DNA of 64,000 nt from a bacterium (GCA_016124935.1 WGMS01000017.1:1-64000), one strand, 5' to 3'. Counted from the first letter of the stretch, positions 46,214 through 56,450 are shown. The notes: a model not told the origin generated them from the sequence alone. A program made the numbers and translations.

Positions 46214-46831
46214 TCAAAACTCTTTGGCAGGTGCCTGTTCGATAGTCACGCCTAGCGCGCACATCCTATCTAGAATCGTCCCCATCAGCTCATAGTGCGC
46301 CTCGAGCATGGCACAAGTTTCGGCTATACCGAAGACTTCGTATTCTATGACATCGACCCGCTCGGCTCCGCTACGCCGGAAGAAGCCCTCGTTCTTTAGC
46401 ACCGACAGCACAAAGCCGCGGTCTGTTAAAAGCTTGCTCCGCAACTCTTCATCAGAAAAAAGCTCTTTTAACTTCTCAGGATCACTGCCCTGAATAATGA
46501 AAGTCTCGTCGAATTCTGGATAACCCAGCACAATGTCCTGCATGCCGAAGATCTTACCTATCTCGCTCCGAAACCCTTCTTGATAGATTTTCAACCGGAA
46601 TCTCTCAGGACTGACAAAGGGAACTCTCAGCCTGGTGAAATACTCGACATAGGCGACACTATGGCGAAAGACATCGATATCGATAGTTACCTTCCATGCC
46701 TTATAAGGCACTTCCAGTTTGCCGAAGGCATCCTCTGCAAACGAGAATTCATCAGACAGATAGCGCCCGCCATGCTTTTCGGCAAAAGCTTTCCATTCTT
46801 CCAGAATCTTATTTTTTCCCGAATCCGGCAT
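46214..46831 (-). CDS. DUF3137-like hypothetical protein
   Basis: The 205-residue soluble product includes YPEFDETFIIQGSDPEKLKE followed by LFSDEELRSKLL, a pattern seen in DUF3137 proteins (Phe-x-x-x-Phe-x-Val-x-G-x-D-x-x-x-A), and a preceding mixed beta region. The assignment is tentative. It starts 6 bp after the uvrB stop and is probably the last gene of the tatA-uvrB run. No catalytic motif or membrane segment is visible. Confidence 0.55.
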   Translation of the reverse strand: MPDSGKNKILEEWKAFAEKHGGRYLSDEFSFAEDAFGKLEVPYKAWKVTIDIDVFRHSVAYVEYFTRLRVPFVSPERFRLKIYQEGFRSEIGKIFGMQDIVLGYPEFDETFIIQGSDPEKLKELFSDEELRSKLLTDRGFVLSVLKNEGFFRRSGAERVDVIEYEVFGIAETCAMLEAHYELMGTILDRMCALGVTIEQAPAKEF

Positions 46832-46837
46832 AAGTCC

Positions 46838-48907
46838 TCAGCTCTTCCTCGTCGCTTTTTTCTCTGCCCGGACACGCTTCTCTTGCAGCTCCTGCTGCAA
46901 AAGTCGCAGATGGTCTCTCAACTCTGCCGCCTTTTCGAAATCGAGATTTTTAGCGGCTTCTTTCATATCCTTTTCGAGCTGACGAACCACACTGTGGATG
47001 CCCTTCTTGCCTGAAGCGGAAGCGGCCGCTTTTGTTTTTTGTTTGCTATATTTCGGCAGCACCGAGACATCGTCTTCCGCCTCTTCGTTCCTGCCTCTCA
47101 AAGATTCTAGAATCTTATTGCTTGTGTCTTTGACGATAGAGCGCGGCGTTATATTATGCTCTTCGTTATACTTCATCTGAATCACTCGACGACGCTCGGT
47201 CTCCTTCATGGCTTTGTCCATAGAGTCCGTCACCTTATCTGCATAGAGCACCACTTCGCCGGCAGCGTTTCGCGCAGCCCGGCCGATGGTCTGGATGAGC
47301 GACCGCTCTGCCCGCAGAAAGCCTTCTTTATCGGCTTCCATTATCGCCACCAGACTGACCTCAGGAAGATCAAGACCTTCTCTTAAAAGGTTGACGCCAA
47401 CAAGGACGTCGAACTTACCTTCGCGCAGATCGCGAAGCAATTCTATACGTTCGAGCGCTTTGATATCACTGTGGAGCCAGCGGACTCTTATACCGAGCTC
47501 CTGAAGGTACTCGGTCAGATCCTCGGCCATGCGCTTGGTCAGGGTGGTTATAAGCACTCTCTCTTTTCTGGCGGACCGTGTTTTGATCTCTCCAATCAGA
47601 TCATCAATCTGACCCTCGATAGGACGCACCTCGATTTTAGGATCTATCAAACCGGTGGGTCGAATGATCTGCTCCACTATCTGGTTGCTTATCTCCAGCT
47701 CCCAGTCCCCCGGAGTGGCAGAGACGAAGACGACCTTGCCTATCTTCTCGAAGAACTCATCAGAGGTCAAAGGGCGATTGTCCCGGGCGCAGGGCAGACG
47801 GAAACCATAGTCTATGAGCGTGTCTTTGCGAGCACGGTCACCGCGGAACATACCACGTAATTGCGGAATGCTCACATGAGATTCATCTATGAAGGTCAAA
47901 AAGTTGTCCTGGCCAAAACGACGGACAAAATAGTCTATCAAGGTCTGGGGCGGCTCTCCTGGCTTTCTGTTTTCTAAAATTCTGGAATAATTCTCGATGC
48001 CGTTACAGTAGCCGACCTCTTTCAACATTTCTATATCGAATCTGGTGCGCTGCTTCAACCGTTGCGCCTCCACCAGCTTGCCCTGTCCGGACAGCTCCTG
48101 AATGCGCTCTTCCAGCTCGATCTCAATCTGTTTGACCGCCCGCTCCAGATCGTCTTCCTCGGCGACATAGTGTTTGGCAGGATAAATCTTGATCTCCTGG
48201 GGAAGTTCCTCTACTTCTCCGGTGACCGGATTGAGCACCGCAATGCGCTCTATCTCGTCCCCGAAAAACTCGATGCGAATCACCCGCTCTTCATAAGAAG
48301 GATAGACCTCGACAATTTCGCCCCGGGCACGAAAACGAGAGCGCTCCACAATCATGTCGTTGCGCTCGTAGTGAATGTTGACCAGGTTTTTCAAAAATTC
48401 GTGCCGGTCGATATCGTTGCCGACTTTCAGATCTATGGCGTTGGATAGATAACGCTCGGGCACACCCAGACCATAGATGCAGCTCACCGATGCCACCACG
48501 ATAACATCATCGCGCTCCCAGAGCGAACGGGTGGACGAGTGCCGCAACCGGTCTATCTCGTCATTGATACTCGCCTCTTTCTCGATATAAGTATCGGTGT
48601 TGGGAATATAAGACTCGGGCTGGTAATAGTCGTAATAAGAGATGAAGTATTCGACGGCGTTATCCGGAAAGAACTCCCTCATCTCGTTGCAGAGCTGGGC
48701 AGCCAGGGTCTTATTATGGGCCAGGACCAGAGCAGGCAACCTGGTCTCTTGAATGACATGAGCCATGGTCATGGTTTTACCCGACCCGGTCACACCCAGA
48801 AGGGTCTGATGCTGCTGATTCTTTTTGATACCTTCAGTCAGAAGCCGGATCGCCTTAGGCTGATCACCGGCGGGAGAGAAGCTGGATACTACCTTGAGCT
48901 CCGCCAT
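46838..48907 (-). CDS. uvrB: UvrABC system protein B (excision nuclease subunit)
   Basis: UvrB verifies DNA damage with UvrA and loads UvrC in nucleotide excision repair. The 689-residue helicase-like protein has Walker [11 protein letters not shown] (residues 38-47), the damage-binding beta-hairpin [19 protein letters not shown] box (FIDESHVS), motif VI (QTIGRAARN) and the C-terminal UVR domain ([20 protein letters not shown]) that binds UvrC. The length is normal. It lies 5 bp after tatA and is followed by a DUF3137-like gene, all leftward. The ATL protein at 27852 feeds the same pathway. Confidence 0.97.
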   Translation of the reverse strand: MAELKVVSSFSPAGDQPKAIRLLTEGIKKNQQHQTLLGVTGSGKTMTMAHVIQETRLPALVLAHNKTLAAQLCNEMREFFPDNAVEYFISYYDYYQPESYIPNTDTYIEKEASINDEIDRLRHSSTRSLWERDDVIVVASVSCIYGLGVPERYLSNAIDLKVGNDIDRHEFLKNLVNIHYERNDMIVERSRFRARGEIVEVYPSYEERVIRIEFFGDEIERIAVLNPVTGEVEELPQEIKIYPAKHYVAEEDDLERAVKQIEIELEERIQELSGQGKLVEAQRLKQRTRFDIEMLKEVGYCNGIENYSRILENRKPGEPPQTLIDYFVRRFGQDNFLTFIDESHVSIPQLRGMFRGDRARKDTLIDYGFRLPCARDNRPLTSDEFFEKIGKVVFVSATPGDWELEISNQIVEQIIRPTGLIDPKIEVRPIEGQIDDLIGEIKTRSARKERVLITTLTKRMAEDLTEYLQELGIRVRWLHSDIKALERIELLRDLREGKFDVLVGVNLLREGLDLPEVSLVAIMEADKEGFLRAERSLIQTIGRAARNAAGEVVLYADKVTDSMDKAMKETERRRVIQMKYNEEHNITPRSIVKDTSNKILESLRGRNEEAEDDVSVLPKYSKQKTKAAASASGKKGIHSVVRQLEKDMKEAAKNLDFEKAAELRDHLRLLQQELQEKRVRAEKKATRKS

Positions 48908-48912
48908 CTGGC

Positions 48913-49119
48913 TTATTTAGCAGACTCTTCGGTCTTCTTCTTCTCTTTGTCTTCGATCTCGGCAGCGTTGGCCACTTCGTCCTGGGCGTCGTTCAGGGCT
49001 TTCTTGAAATTGCCCAGACCCTGACCCAGGGACTTGCCGAGTTCGGGTAACTTCTTGGGTCCAAAGACCAGAAGCACTATTCCAGCGACTATCGCGATGT
49101 CTACAGGGCTGTTTAGCAT
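48913..49119 (-). CDS. tatA: Sec-independent protein translocase subunit TatA
   Basis: TatA oligomers form the path through which folded twin-arginine proteins cross the inner membrane. The 68-residue product has the single helix ([12 protein letters not shown]), the [17 protein letters not shown] amphipathic helix and an acidic/Lys tail. A TatB identity is less likely given the short tail. tatC is not in the window. uvrB begins 5 bp downstream, an unusual pairing that suggests shared transcription. Confidence 0.93.
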   Translation of the reverse strand: MLNSPVDIAIVAGIVLLVFGPKKLPELGKSLGQGLGNFKKALNDAQDEVANAAEIEDKEKKKTEESAK

Positions 49120-49184
49120 TAGCCTCGCCTCTCTTCTACCCTTATGATCCTAACATACACCGGGCTCTTCCCGCACTATCTAGC

Positions 49185-50927
49185 CTATTCTTCTTTCACC
49201 GTTTGAGACTCGCGTTCCAGTTGTCGCTCGATAAGCGCCTCGTTGAGATAATTTTCAAGAACCCCATCCAGAGGGCAGGAAAGGTCTTTATGCTTGGTTC
49301 TATCAGCCAGCTCAGAAATTACCGCCCGCATATACATGGCGTCGGTAATGTAACCTTCCGGTTCCAGATAAGCCTTGATATTAGAAGCTTCTATCGGTCC
49401 CTTTATCTTGTTGTTGACAAAGTTTTCCGGATTCATATCGGCGGTGAATCCGACATAGACCCTGGCGGGATTGAGCCTCACCCACTTTATTTTGCTGCCG
49501 AGGAAAAGGTTGTAGGCAAGTGCTATGTGGGGATGATCCACCTGCTGCTCATGATGGTCGATGCGGCTGCCAAAAATGGTGACAAGCAGGTCAGGATAAA
49601 GCTCCCCGAGCTTGTCTATGTAGAGGGCGCCGTCTCTTTCCTGGTAGTAGGCTTCGGACTCTTTGAGCCTGGCCACGTTATCCGGCCAGACCTCCTTCAG
49701 AATCATATCGTCCTTCACATCTCCAAGTTTCGGCTTCTCATACTTCTTTGGCTTGTCGGCATCAGGCTTCGCGGAAGCGCTGATCGGCGGCGTCACGGTG
49801 GTTTTATCGTTTGCTGCTCCTCCCTTTGCGAACCGGGACCAGGGAGCCTTCGATGCTTTGACCGGTGGTTTCTCCAGCGCTTCCTGCTTGAGCCTTGCCT
49901 TCTTCTCTTCGGGAGTCTCCCTCGGAACCCATCTATGGAAGACGCCCCTGGTCTTCATGGCAATGGTTATCTCCGGAGCATAGAATTGTTTCTCCACCCC
50001 GGGCATGACACCGTAATTCAATGGAAATTCCACCGTTTCATCAAACTTACCGTTCGCGTTATCATCAAAGAAAAGAACACCCTGGGGGGTGTGCAGCTTC
50101 TGCTTGCTGCGCAGAGCCCGATTGCGAAAGCCTTCGCCCAACCAGGCTATCTTTTCGTAGTCGATCAAGACTTTTCCTGTGGCGGCGCTACCCTGTTTGT
50201 AATGCGGATTCAGATTCAGTTCTCTTGTCGTTCCGAGATTGGAAGGCAGCAATAATGCCCCCACCGGGCTTTCGAAACTGGCGAGCCACTTCACCACTTT
50301 CAGCTCCGGATGGAATTTGCACAGGGTGATGATGGCGATATTGAATCCATCGTGCCATCCTACTAATCCCAGGTTGGAGGTGTTTACCTTTCTGGGAACT
50401 ATCTCCTGAATAGAGCGATTTTTATAGTCCTTCTTTTTGCCGGCGGCATAAAGCAGAACATCGGCCAGGGCCCTTTGGGAATCTTTGCCTCTGTTGTCCC
50501 AGGAGCCGCCGGAATGAAATTTTTTCAGCCCGCCGCCAGGGAATGCGAACTTCACTTCGACAAAACCAGCCTGGACGGCGTGGGTGGTAAAGCGCAATCC
50601 GCTGGCCTTGCCGTCGCCGGGGACAAGAACCACCACCGGTGCCCCTTCTTCATAGCGGGGCATGGTAGGATAGCTGAGAGTCACAGCCAGACCACCATCT
50701 GGAGCCACATCCGAAGGAACATAGGTGCTGACGGATCTCTCCTGCACCATCGGCAATGTCTTGAAACTCTCGGCGGGAAGCTCCTGGGAAGCAGCTGCTA
50801 CAGCCTGTGCCGCAGGGATGAGAGTGTCGCTTAGTAAAACTGCCACAAGCAACAAAAGCAAGAAGAAATTCGATCTGGACTTGAGCATCTCTAGAACTGA
50901 ATGGTCAGGATAATTTGACTGAATCAT
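49185..50927 (-). CDS. Secreted alpha/beta-hydrolase-like protein with altered nucleophile
   Basis: The 580-residue product has an N-terminal signal or anchor (NFFLLLLLVAVLLSDTLIP) and an alpha/beta-hydrolase-like region at about 75-290: VVVLVPGDGKASG as oxyanion turn, then LGLVGWHDGFNIAI where the nucleophile elbow should be. The expected G-x-S-x-G is G-W-H-D-G, so Ser is replaced by His and classical esterase activity is not expected. The remainder (about 300-580) has a Lys/Pro-rich linker and an unidentified domain. The start could also be ATG 50888, which gives a standard signal peptide; neither start has a good ribosome site. It lies 65 bp before tatA on the same strand. Confidence 0.55.
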   Translation of the reverse strand: MIQSNYPDHSVLEMLKSRSNFFLLLLLVAVLLSDTLIPAAQAVAAASQELPAESFKTLPMVQERSVSTYVPSDVAPDGGLAVTLSYPTMPRYEEGAPVVVLVPGDGKASGLRFTTHAVQAGFVEVKFAFPGGGLKKFHSGGSWDNRGKDSQRALADVLLYAAGKKKDYKNRSIQEIVPRKVNTSNLGLVGWHDGFNIAIITLCKFHPELKVVKWLASFESPVGALLLPSNLGTTRELNLNPHYKQGSAATGKVLIDYEKIAWLGEGFRNRALRSKQKLHTPQGVLFFDDNANGKFDETVEFPLNYGVMPGVEKQFYAPEITIAMKTRGVFHRWVPRETPEEKKARLKQEALEKPPVKASKAPWSRFAKGGAANDKTTVTPPISASAKPDADKPKKYEKPKLGDVKDDMILKEVWPDNVARLKESEAYYQERDGALYIDKLGELYPDLLVTIFGSRIDHHEQQVDHPHIALAYNLFLGSKIKWVRLNPARVYVGFTADMNPENFVNNKIKGPIEASNIKAYLEPEGYITDAMYMRAVISELADRTKHKDLSCPLDGVLENYLNEALIERQLERESQTVKEE

Positions 50928-51059
50928 TGATAGGGTAACAGCTATGACCTCTCGCTATCCCGTTAGGTTTCCATTAATCAAGACATCGCATTGACCCTCT
51001 GGCTGGATAGCTGATTCTATAATGTTTTCAAGCTCTTTAGAATTTGGTAATTAGCCCTT

Positions 51060-53234
51060 TTATGGAAGAAGAGGCTGCAAGGGCTTGAACTCTCCTATCT
51101 GTTTGAAGTGCCTGTCGATATTCATGAGAATACCGTGACGCAAGTCTCTTTTACGACTATCCTCATCGTTAACCATCACCCCTTCGAAGAAGGAATCGAT
51201 TTTTCCGGTAAGAGGCTTGAGACAATCAAGCATGGCGCGGTATTCATCGAAGCTGGCAGGATTCATCAAGTGCTCCTTGGTCTCGATTCTGGCCAATACT
51301 TCGCTCTGATAGGAACTCCAGAGGTTCTTCTCTTCGTCAGTGGAGAGCAAAGACTCGTCCACCGTCGAGCAAGAGTCGGGTTTCAGGATATTGGCCACCC
51401 GCACCCCGGAGCGTACAAGCTCCACTCCGTCTTCGGAGGCGAGGAGGTGAGAGAGCACTTTGCAGCGGTCTTGAACCGTCGAGATCTCTTTCAAAGGCTG
51501 CGGTTTAGAAAGAACACAATCGAGAATCTCCCGATTTACACCCTGGGAGGTGAGTTTGCTTCTGAGACGCTGCAAAATGAAATCGGTCAACTCCTCTTTT
51601 ACCCTGCCGCGCTCAAAGGCTTTCTTGTTGTTCTTTCTGGCTTCGAGCATGGGCTCGAATTTATCAAGCAGAAAGTCGACAACCAGCTCCAGATCCACGA
51701 CCTGGTCACTGAGCCCATCGAGGAGAATATCCACAAGACCCTGGGCATTGCGGCGCAGGGCAAAAGGATCGCTCGAGCCGGTCGGCCTTTTGCCCAGGGC
51801 GAAAAGTCCGGTCAAATGGTCGATCTTGTCTATAAATCCGGCCCACATGCCGACCCTGTCCCTGGGAATGTCGTCATCGGTATGCCTGGGCGCATAGTGG
51901 CTGGCGATCGCTCGCACCACCTCTTCCGGTTCGGATTCAGCCGAAGCGTACCAGGCCCCTACATAACCCTGGAGTTCGGGCAGCTCTCCAACCAGATTGG
52001 TGACCAGGTCCAGCTTGGCAAGCTCTACGGCGCGCTTGAGATGCTTACTCATAGCCCCATCCAGCTCCATGGTCCGGGCCAGGAACTCTGCCAGCTCAGA
52101 AAGACGTTCCCGTTTAGCCAGATAGCTGCCGAGACCATGCTGATAGGTGAGCTGGTCTAAGTCGGCAACTCTATCTTCCAGCTTTTTCTTCTGGTCATCG
52201 AAATAGAAAAACTTTCCATCGGCGAGCCGCGCTCTCAAAACCCTTTCGTTGCCCTGACGAATAGTCTCCCTGGCCCCTTCGCGATCGTTATTGGCCACGG
52301 TGATGAAACAGGGAAGCAGATTATTGGTTTTAATAGAATCCGGACTGCTGTTGCCGTTCGCTTTCTGTACCGGGAAGTACCGCTGGTGGTGCACCATGAT
52401 CGTCTCTAACAGGGCGTCGGGCAAAGCTAGATAATCTTCCGAAAAGGTCCCTTTCACAGCGTATGGCCACTCGGTAATATTGACCACCTCTTCCAGCAAT
52501 TCGCTATCAAGCTTCTTAGATTCACCGCCGGCCTCTCTGCTCAGTTTCTCGACTTGTTCAAGAATAATGGCGCGACGCTCAGCCTGATCTACTAAAACGA
52601 AAGCAGCTTTCAACTTTTCTTTGTATTGCGAGGGGTTTTCGAACTCGATGGCGCCGGGAGCAAGAATGCGATGGCCGACGGACTGTCTACCGGCTTCTAC
52701 ATTGTTGATAGAAAAAGGCACCACCTCTTTATCCAGAAGCGACACAATCCAGCGAATAGGCCTGGAGAATTTGAACTCTGAATTCCCCCAGCGCATCAGA
52801 CGCTCACCCGATACATGATTAATCACCCGGGGGACGATATCGCCTAGAAGTTCACCGGTTTTCTTTCCCTGGATAGTGATGTTGGCGACAATATAATCGA
52901 CGTCGCCAACTTTCTCTTTTGCCAGATCCTTCACATCGATGCCGTTTTTCTGAGCAAAGCCGATGGCGGCCTTCTTGGGAGAACCGTCAGCTTCGAAGCC
53001 GGCATCATATTTAGGACCGCGCACAGATTTCTGGATGGTCGGCTGCTCTTGCGGCAGCCCCGAAACCACCACCGTCAACCGACGCGGAGTGGCATAGGTC
53101 TTGATTTCATCGAAAGGCAGAGACTGCCCTTTCAACTCTTCGGTAAACAAAGTGGTGAGCCTCGTCTGCGCCTCCGGAATATGAGCGGCTGGCAGCTCCT
53201 CTACACCGATTTCCAATAAATAAATGCCCGACAT
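51060..53234 (-). CDS. glyS: Glycine--tRNA ligase, beta subunit
   Basis: GlyS is the large subunit of the bacterial alpha2beta2 glycyl-tRNA synthetase and holds the tRNA-binding and HD domains. The 724-residue product shows the N-terminal YLLEIGVEELPAAHIPEAQ, LIRWGNSEF-like segment (LMRWGNSEFKFSRPIRW), the central MVHHQRYFPVQ and the C-terminal anticodon-binding region ending in DRHFKQIGEFKPLQPL. The length is typical. The alpha subunit gene glyQ is not in the window, so the pair is split. ATG 53234 is supported by homology. It lies 132 bp before the pseudo-hydrolase gene. Confidence 0.95.
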   Translation of the reverse strand: MSGIYLLEIGVEELPAAHIPEAQTRLTTLFTEELKGQSLPFDEIKTYATPRRLTVVVSGLPQEQPTIQKSVRGPKYDAGFEADGSPKKAAIGFAQKNGIDVKDLAKEKVGDVDYIVANITIQGKKTGELLGDIVPRVINHVSGERLMRWGNSEFKFSRPIRWIVSLLDKEVVPFSINNVEAGRQSVGHRILAPGAIEFENPSQYKEKLKAAFVLVDQAERRAIILEQVEKLSREAGGESKKLDSELLEEVVNITEWPYAVKGTFSEDYLALPDALLETIMVHHQRYFPVQKANGNSSPDSIKTNNLLPCFITVANNDREGARETIRQGNERVLRARLADGKFFYFDDQKKKLEDRVADLDQLTYQHGLGSYLAKRERLSELAEFLARTMELDGAMSKHLKRAVELAKLDLVTNLVGELPELQGYVGAWYASAESEPEEVVRAIASHYAPRHTDDDIPRDRVGMWAGFIDKIDHLTGLFALGKRPTGSSDPFALRRNAQGLVDILLDGLSDQVVDLELVVDFLLDKFEPMLEARKNNKKAFERGRVKEELTDFILQRLRSKLTSQGVNREILDCVLSKPQPLKEISTVQDRCKVLSHLLASEDGVELVRSGVRVANILKPDSCSTVDESLLSTDEEKNLWSSYQSEVLARIETKEHLMNPASFDEYRAMLDCLKPLTGKIDSFFEGVMVNDEDSRKRDLRHGILMNIDRHFKQIGEFKPLQPLLP

Positions 53235-53531
53235 CTTCTAAATATCCGTTTTTCGAATTTCCCAGACAAATGGACCATGATGCCATTTGCTTATTCAGGA
53301 TATCGACACCCATGTTCAGATAAATGAAATATGGAGATATATTTTCAAGGAATTAACATGGTCATATAAAGCACCTGCTCAGCCCCGGATGTGGTGCAAT
53401 TCACCGGTTATAAAGAGAGCGTTGTCACGAGGGTAGAGCAAATGCGCTCCGATTTTGATACAAAATCAGGTAAGAGCTTAGATATGATTATCTGAGATCC
53501 TAAATTTAAACCAGCCAGACCAGGGAAGACC
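53235..53531. other. Divergent intergenic region between glyS and the WG-repeat gene
   Basis: About 297 bp without a supported gene. It must hold promoters for glyS (left) and for the WG-repeat lipoprotein (right). A TTGATA at about 53455 and a TATGAT at about 53483 face right but are 22 bp apart, too far for a standard promoter, so none is assigned. Confidence 0.35.
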
Positions 53532-54830
53532 ATGAAAGCCTTACTAAAAATCTTGTTTCTGCTGATTTTCGCCGGAATCACCTTCTCCGCCTGTGAGAAG
53601 AAAGCCAGCGAAATAGTCGTGCCCGAGGAAAAGGGACCGAAATGGGGCTATATCGACCACAGCGGTAAATTCGTGATCAAACCCAAGTTCCGGCGAGTGA
53701 AATCCTTTCATGAAGGTCTTGCTGCCGCCGACCTCCACGCCCGCTGGGGTTTCATCGACAAAGAGGGTAACTTCAAAATCCCTCGTCAATATGAAGATGT
53801 CAAAGACTTTGCCGGCGGCTATGCCGGGGTTCAGCTTGGTGGTAAATGGGGAGTTGTGGATAAGAACGGTGAGCTGGTCGTGCCCTGTGAGCACCTGGAT
53901 ATCGGAGTAGCGCACGAGGTCAATCCGGATGCCGAAGACCACGCCGTACTGATGCCCTACATGAGCAAAGACGATAATTTGTGGGGCTTCAAAGATTTCG
54001 GTCCTCACGGACAGGGCGATATCGCCCCCCAGTGGTCCCAGGTCAAATATTTCAATGACGGGCTCTGCCCTGTCCAGGATCCTAAATCGGGCAAATGGGG
54101 CTATATCAATAACAAAGGCGAAGCGGTCATTCCCTACAAATTCGATACCGCTTCGGTCTTTCAAGACCGTGTGGCCGAGTGCATGATGGGAGACGACTTT
54201 CTCTGGGTCGATCAAATCGGCACCATGGCTGAAAAATCGAGACTGCAAAGCAATCAGCTTTTCTCCGAAGGTGTGGCACTGCAGCAGAGAAAAGGCAAAT
54301 TCGTATTCATCAACCGAAAAGGCAAGCGCGCCTTCCGCAAGAAATTCCGCTACGCCGACAACTTCTCGGAAGGACTGGCGGTGGTCCAGCCCCTGCGCTC
54401 CGTCAAGCGCGGCTTTATAGATACCCGGGGGCATCTGGTTATCGACGCTATCTATGATGATGCCCGGGGCTTTTCTGATCAGGTCGCCGCGGTAAGAGTG
54501 GACCCGGATGAATTCTTCAAGATCTACAACGAAAACGGCACTCCCAAGGACGGCTCCAAGAGAAAAGCGGATGAATCTGATGAGGACGGCGAAGACAGAG
54601 ATGAGGACGGCGAAAAAATAGAGCCTAAAGACGGGGAAAGCGCTGACGAAAACGCAAACGGAAGCGAAACGAAAGATGCCACCAAAGCCGATACTGCTGC
54701 CGAGAAATCAGATAAAACTGATAAGGGCACCGATTCAGGTAAAGCCGAAAAATCGGAGAAATCTGAAAAATCTGAAAAGCCGGCCAAATCTGAAGAACCG
54801 GAAAACGCTAACAAAGCTAGCAAAGAATAA
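53532..54830 (+). CDS. WG-repeat (KWG) lipoprotein with an acidic/Lys-rich tail
   Basis: The 432-residue product has a lipoprotein signal (lipobox TFSAC, Cys20). Residues about 35-330 are WG repeats: units such as KWGYIDHSGKFVIKPKFRRV, RWGFIDKEGNFKI and KWGYINNKGEAVIPYKFD, about six to eight in all, forming a beta-propeller-like or solenoid surface. The last 90 residues are Lys/Glu/Asp/Ser repeats (KSEKSEKSEK), probably disordered. The function of WG repeats is not firmly known; binding is inferred. AGGGAAG precedes ATG 53532. The next gene follows after 11 bp, so this is the first gene of a three-gene envelope operon. Confidence 0.8.
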   Translation: MKALLKILFLLIFAGITFSACEKKASEIVVPEEKGPKWGYIDHSGKFVIKPKFRRVKSFHEGLAAADLHARWGFIDKEGNFKIPRQYEDVKDFAGGYAGVQLGGKWGVVDKNGELVVPCEHLDIGVAHEVNPDAEDHAVLMPYMSKDDNLWGFKDFGPHGQGDIAPQWSQVKYFNDGLCPVQDPKSGKWGYINNKGEAVIPYKFDTASVFQDRVAECMMGDDFLWVDQIGTMAEKSRLQSNQLFSEGVALQQRKGKFVFINRKGKRAFRKKFRYADNFSEGLAVVQPLRSVKRGFIDTRGHLVIDAIYDDARGFSDQVAAVRVDPDEFFKIYNENGTPKDGSKRKADESDEDGEDRDEDGEKIEPKDGESADENANGSETKDATKADTAAEKSDKTDKGTDSGKAEKSEKSEKSEKPAKSEEPENANKASKE

Positions 54831-54841
54831 GTCTGTCAGCC

Positions 54842-55477
54842 ATGGAAGCTTACATAATGCCGGCTCTCATCGCGATAGTCACCATTGTGGCGGTGGTGGC
54901 CCTGGCCGCAAACGCCAGAGCGTCAGATCCTGCTCACAGCCAGATTGCCAGTCTCCTGCAATCAGCCAGCCTGGCACGAGGTAGTGCCGACCACGGTCAG
55001 GCCGCCATGCTCTACGCAAGAGCGCTTTCTCTAATCGATTCGATGAGGAAAGTGGACGAGTCTTTGCTGAGCGAATGCCTGGTCAATTATTCTGATGTCC
55101 TGGACAAAACAGGGGAACGCCTCAAAGCAGAAGAACACAGAAAAAGACTGCTGGCCATCTGGAACAACGCCCTTGCCACAGGTGATGCCGACCTGATGAC
55201 CGAGGTTGATTATCTCTGCGCCAATGCCACTTTCGGCGCCCAGACAGCAGATGTGGCAAACTATTACGAGAGATTACTGGCCGCAAGAGAGAAGACCCAT
55301 TCTCCTAACAGCGAGGTCTTCATCAATACAGTGGTCATCTATGCCCGGCTGATGAGAAGCCTGGGAGAAAAAGATATCGCCGACCAGCTCGAGCAGCATG
55401 CCGCAAACCTGCGGGCCGGAGGGGCGAATCAAATAGAGGTAGACAGTAATGAAAGCGCCGAGCCCCCTCAAGATTAG
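54842..55477 (+). CDS. Exported TPR-like helical protein
   Basis: The 211-residue product has an N-terminal hydrophobic segment (MPALIAIVTIVAVVALAANA, signal peptide or anchor) and then helix pairs at about residues 35-190 with TPR-like spacing (LARGSADHGQAAMLYARALS). The repeats are too few for a firm family. The start at 54842 lies 11 bp after the WG-repeat gene, with an alternative Met five codons on. Its 3' end overlaps the next gene by 29 bp, strong evidence for coupling. A scaffold role in the same envelope complex is inferred. Confidence 0.6.
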   Translation: MEAYIMPALIAIVTIVAVVALAANARASDPAHSQIASLLQSASLARGSADHGQAAMLYARALSLIDSMRKVDESLLSECLVNYSDVLDKTGERLKAEEHRKRLLAIWNNALATGDADLMTEVDYLCANATFGAQTADVANYYERLLAAREKTHSPNSEVFINTVVIYARLMRSLGEKDIADQLEQHAANLRAGGANQIEVDSNESAEPPQD

Positions 55478-56450
55478 TTTAATCGTAGCCGCTCTGCTAA
55501 TTTCTTTGCAGCCTATCGAAGGCTATGCCTGGGAATATGCCGGTCTTGAATTTTTCGGCTCTTCCCAGCTTACAAGGAGCGAAATCGAGAAGATGCTGCA
55601 TCTCGGTCGAGGCTCCGGCATAGAACGGATGGAAAAGGCGAAAGAGAGACTAGAGCAAAAAATAGAGAAGCTCAAACTCTTCGCCAATATTCAGATAGTC
55701 ACCGCCGACTCGGATAGAGCCTATGTCTCGGTGGATCTGATCGAAGTCGGTGACGACATGATACCGACACGCAAACTGCCAAATCCGCACCATGTCACCA
55801 CCAGAAGCGAGAAGCCTGAGCTAATTCTCACCCGCCTGAACGCGAGGCTCGACGAACTTACCGCCACCGGCAGAGACTGGAAAACAATATATAAAGGTGG
55901 TATCAAACTCTATTCCGATGAACCGGCCAATCAGCTGGTCGAAGAGATTAGAAGATTCGCCCCTACTATGAAACCGGACTGGCTGGCGGTGGTAGCGAAC
56001 GATCCGGATCCGGACAGGCGCATCCAGGCAATTGAGCTTTTGAACTGGTCGGGAGATTCCGTCGACACCTGCTACAGGTTGATAGGCGCCATAGACGATA
56101 GCAACTACAGAGTACGGGGAGCGGCGACCCGCTTCATTTTCGACCGGCTCGATCTATTACCCCATGACTTCCCCTTCGAGGATCTGATGCATGCCCTCTG
56201 CCGCCAGATTCGTCGCCCCTCCCACGAAGACCGGGTCAAATCGGCCTATCTGATGTTCGCTATTTTGAGCCGCAAACCGCTTCTCACCGGCATGGCATCC
56301 GAATGTGCCGGTAAACAGGTCGATATCTACGCCGAAAAGAGCGTTATCCCTACTCTGAGAAGCATTGCCGAAAGGCTCAAAACAAAATTCTCCCAACCGG
56401 CACCGGTCAAAAGAACAAACCTGGCCCCGCCTCCGTCTTCCGGTTTTTGA
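55449..56450 (+). CDS. Exported POTRA-like and HEAT-like repeat protein
   Basis: The 333-residue product has a signal peptide (ISLIVAALLISLQPIEGYA). Residues about 28-100 read as a POTRA domain: strand (YAGLEFFGSSQL), helix (TRSEIEKMLHL), helix (ERMEKAKERLEQKIEKLKLF) and two strands (ANIQIVTA and YVSVDLIEVG). POTRA domains normally lead into outer-membrane barrels such as BamA or ShlB. Here the C-terminal part is instead HEAT-like helices (DPDRRIQAIELLNWSG, YRVRGAATRFIFDRL). A barrel is absent. AGAGGT precedes the ATG inside the previous gene. A periplasmic adaptor is inferred. Confidence 0.6.
   Translation: MKAPSPLKISLIVAALLISLQPIEGYAWEYAGLEFFGSSQLTRSEIEKMLHLGRGSGIERMEKAKERLEQKIEKLKLFANIQIVTADSDRAYVSVDLIEVGDDMIPTRKLPNPHHVTTRSEKPELILTRLNARLDELTATGRDWKTIYKGGIKLYSDEPANQLVEEIRRFAPTMKPDWLAVVANDPDPDRRIQAIELLNWSGDSVDTCYRLIGAIDDSNYRVRGAATRFIFDRLDLLPHDFPFEDLMHALCRQIRRPSHEDRVKSAYLMFAILSRKPLLTGMASECAGKQVDIYAEKSVIPTLRSIAERLKTKFSQPAPVKRTNLAPPPSSGF

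Noticed and set aside
49203..50255. 350-codon ORF antisense to the pseudo-hydrolase gene
   Set aside because: No family motif; the minus-strand frame has an export signal and hydrolase-like core.
51108..52160. 350-codon ORF antisense to glyS
   Set aside because: glyS is unmistakable over its whole length, so this is a shadow.
46838..53234. A tat operon
   Set aside because: Only tatA is present; tatB and tatC are missing, and neighbours are DNA repair and tRNA synthetase genes.
53544..54434. 296-codon ORF antisense to the WG-repeat gene
   Set aside because: Shadow of a repeat protein with a regular codon pattern.
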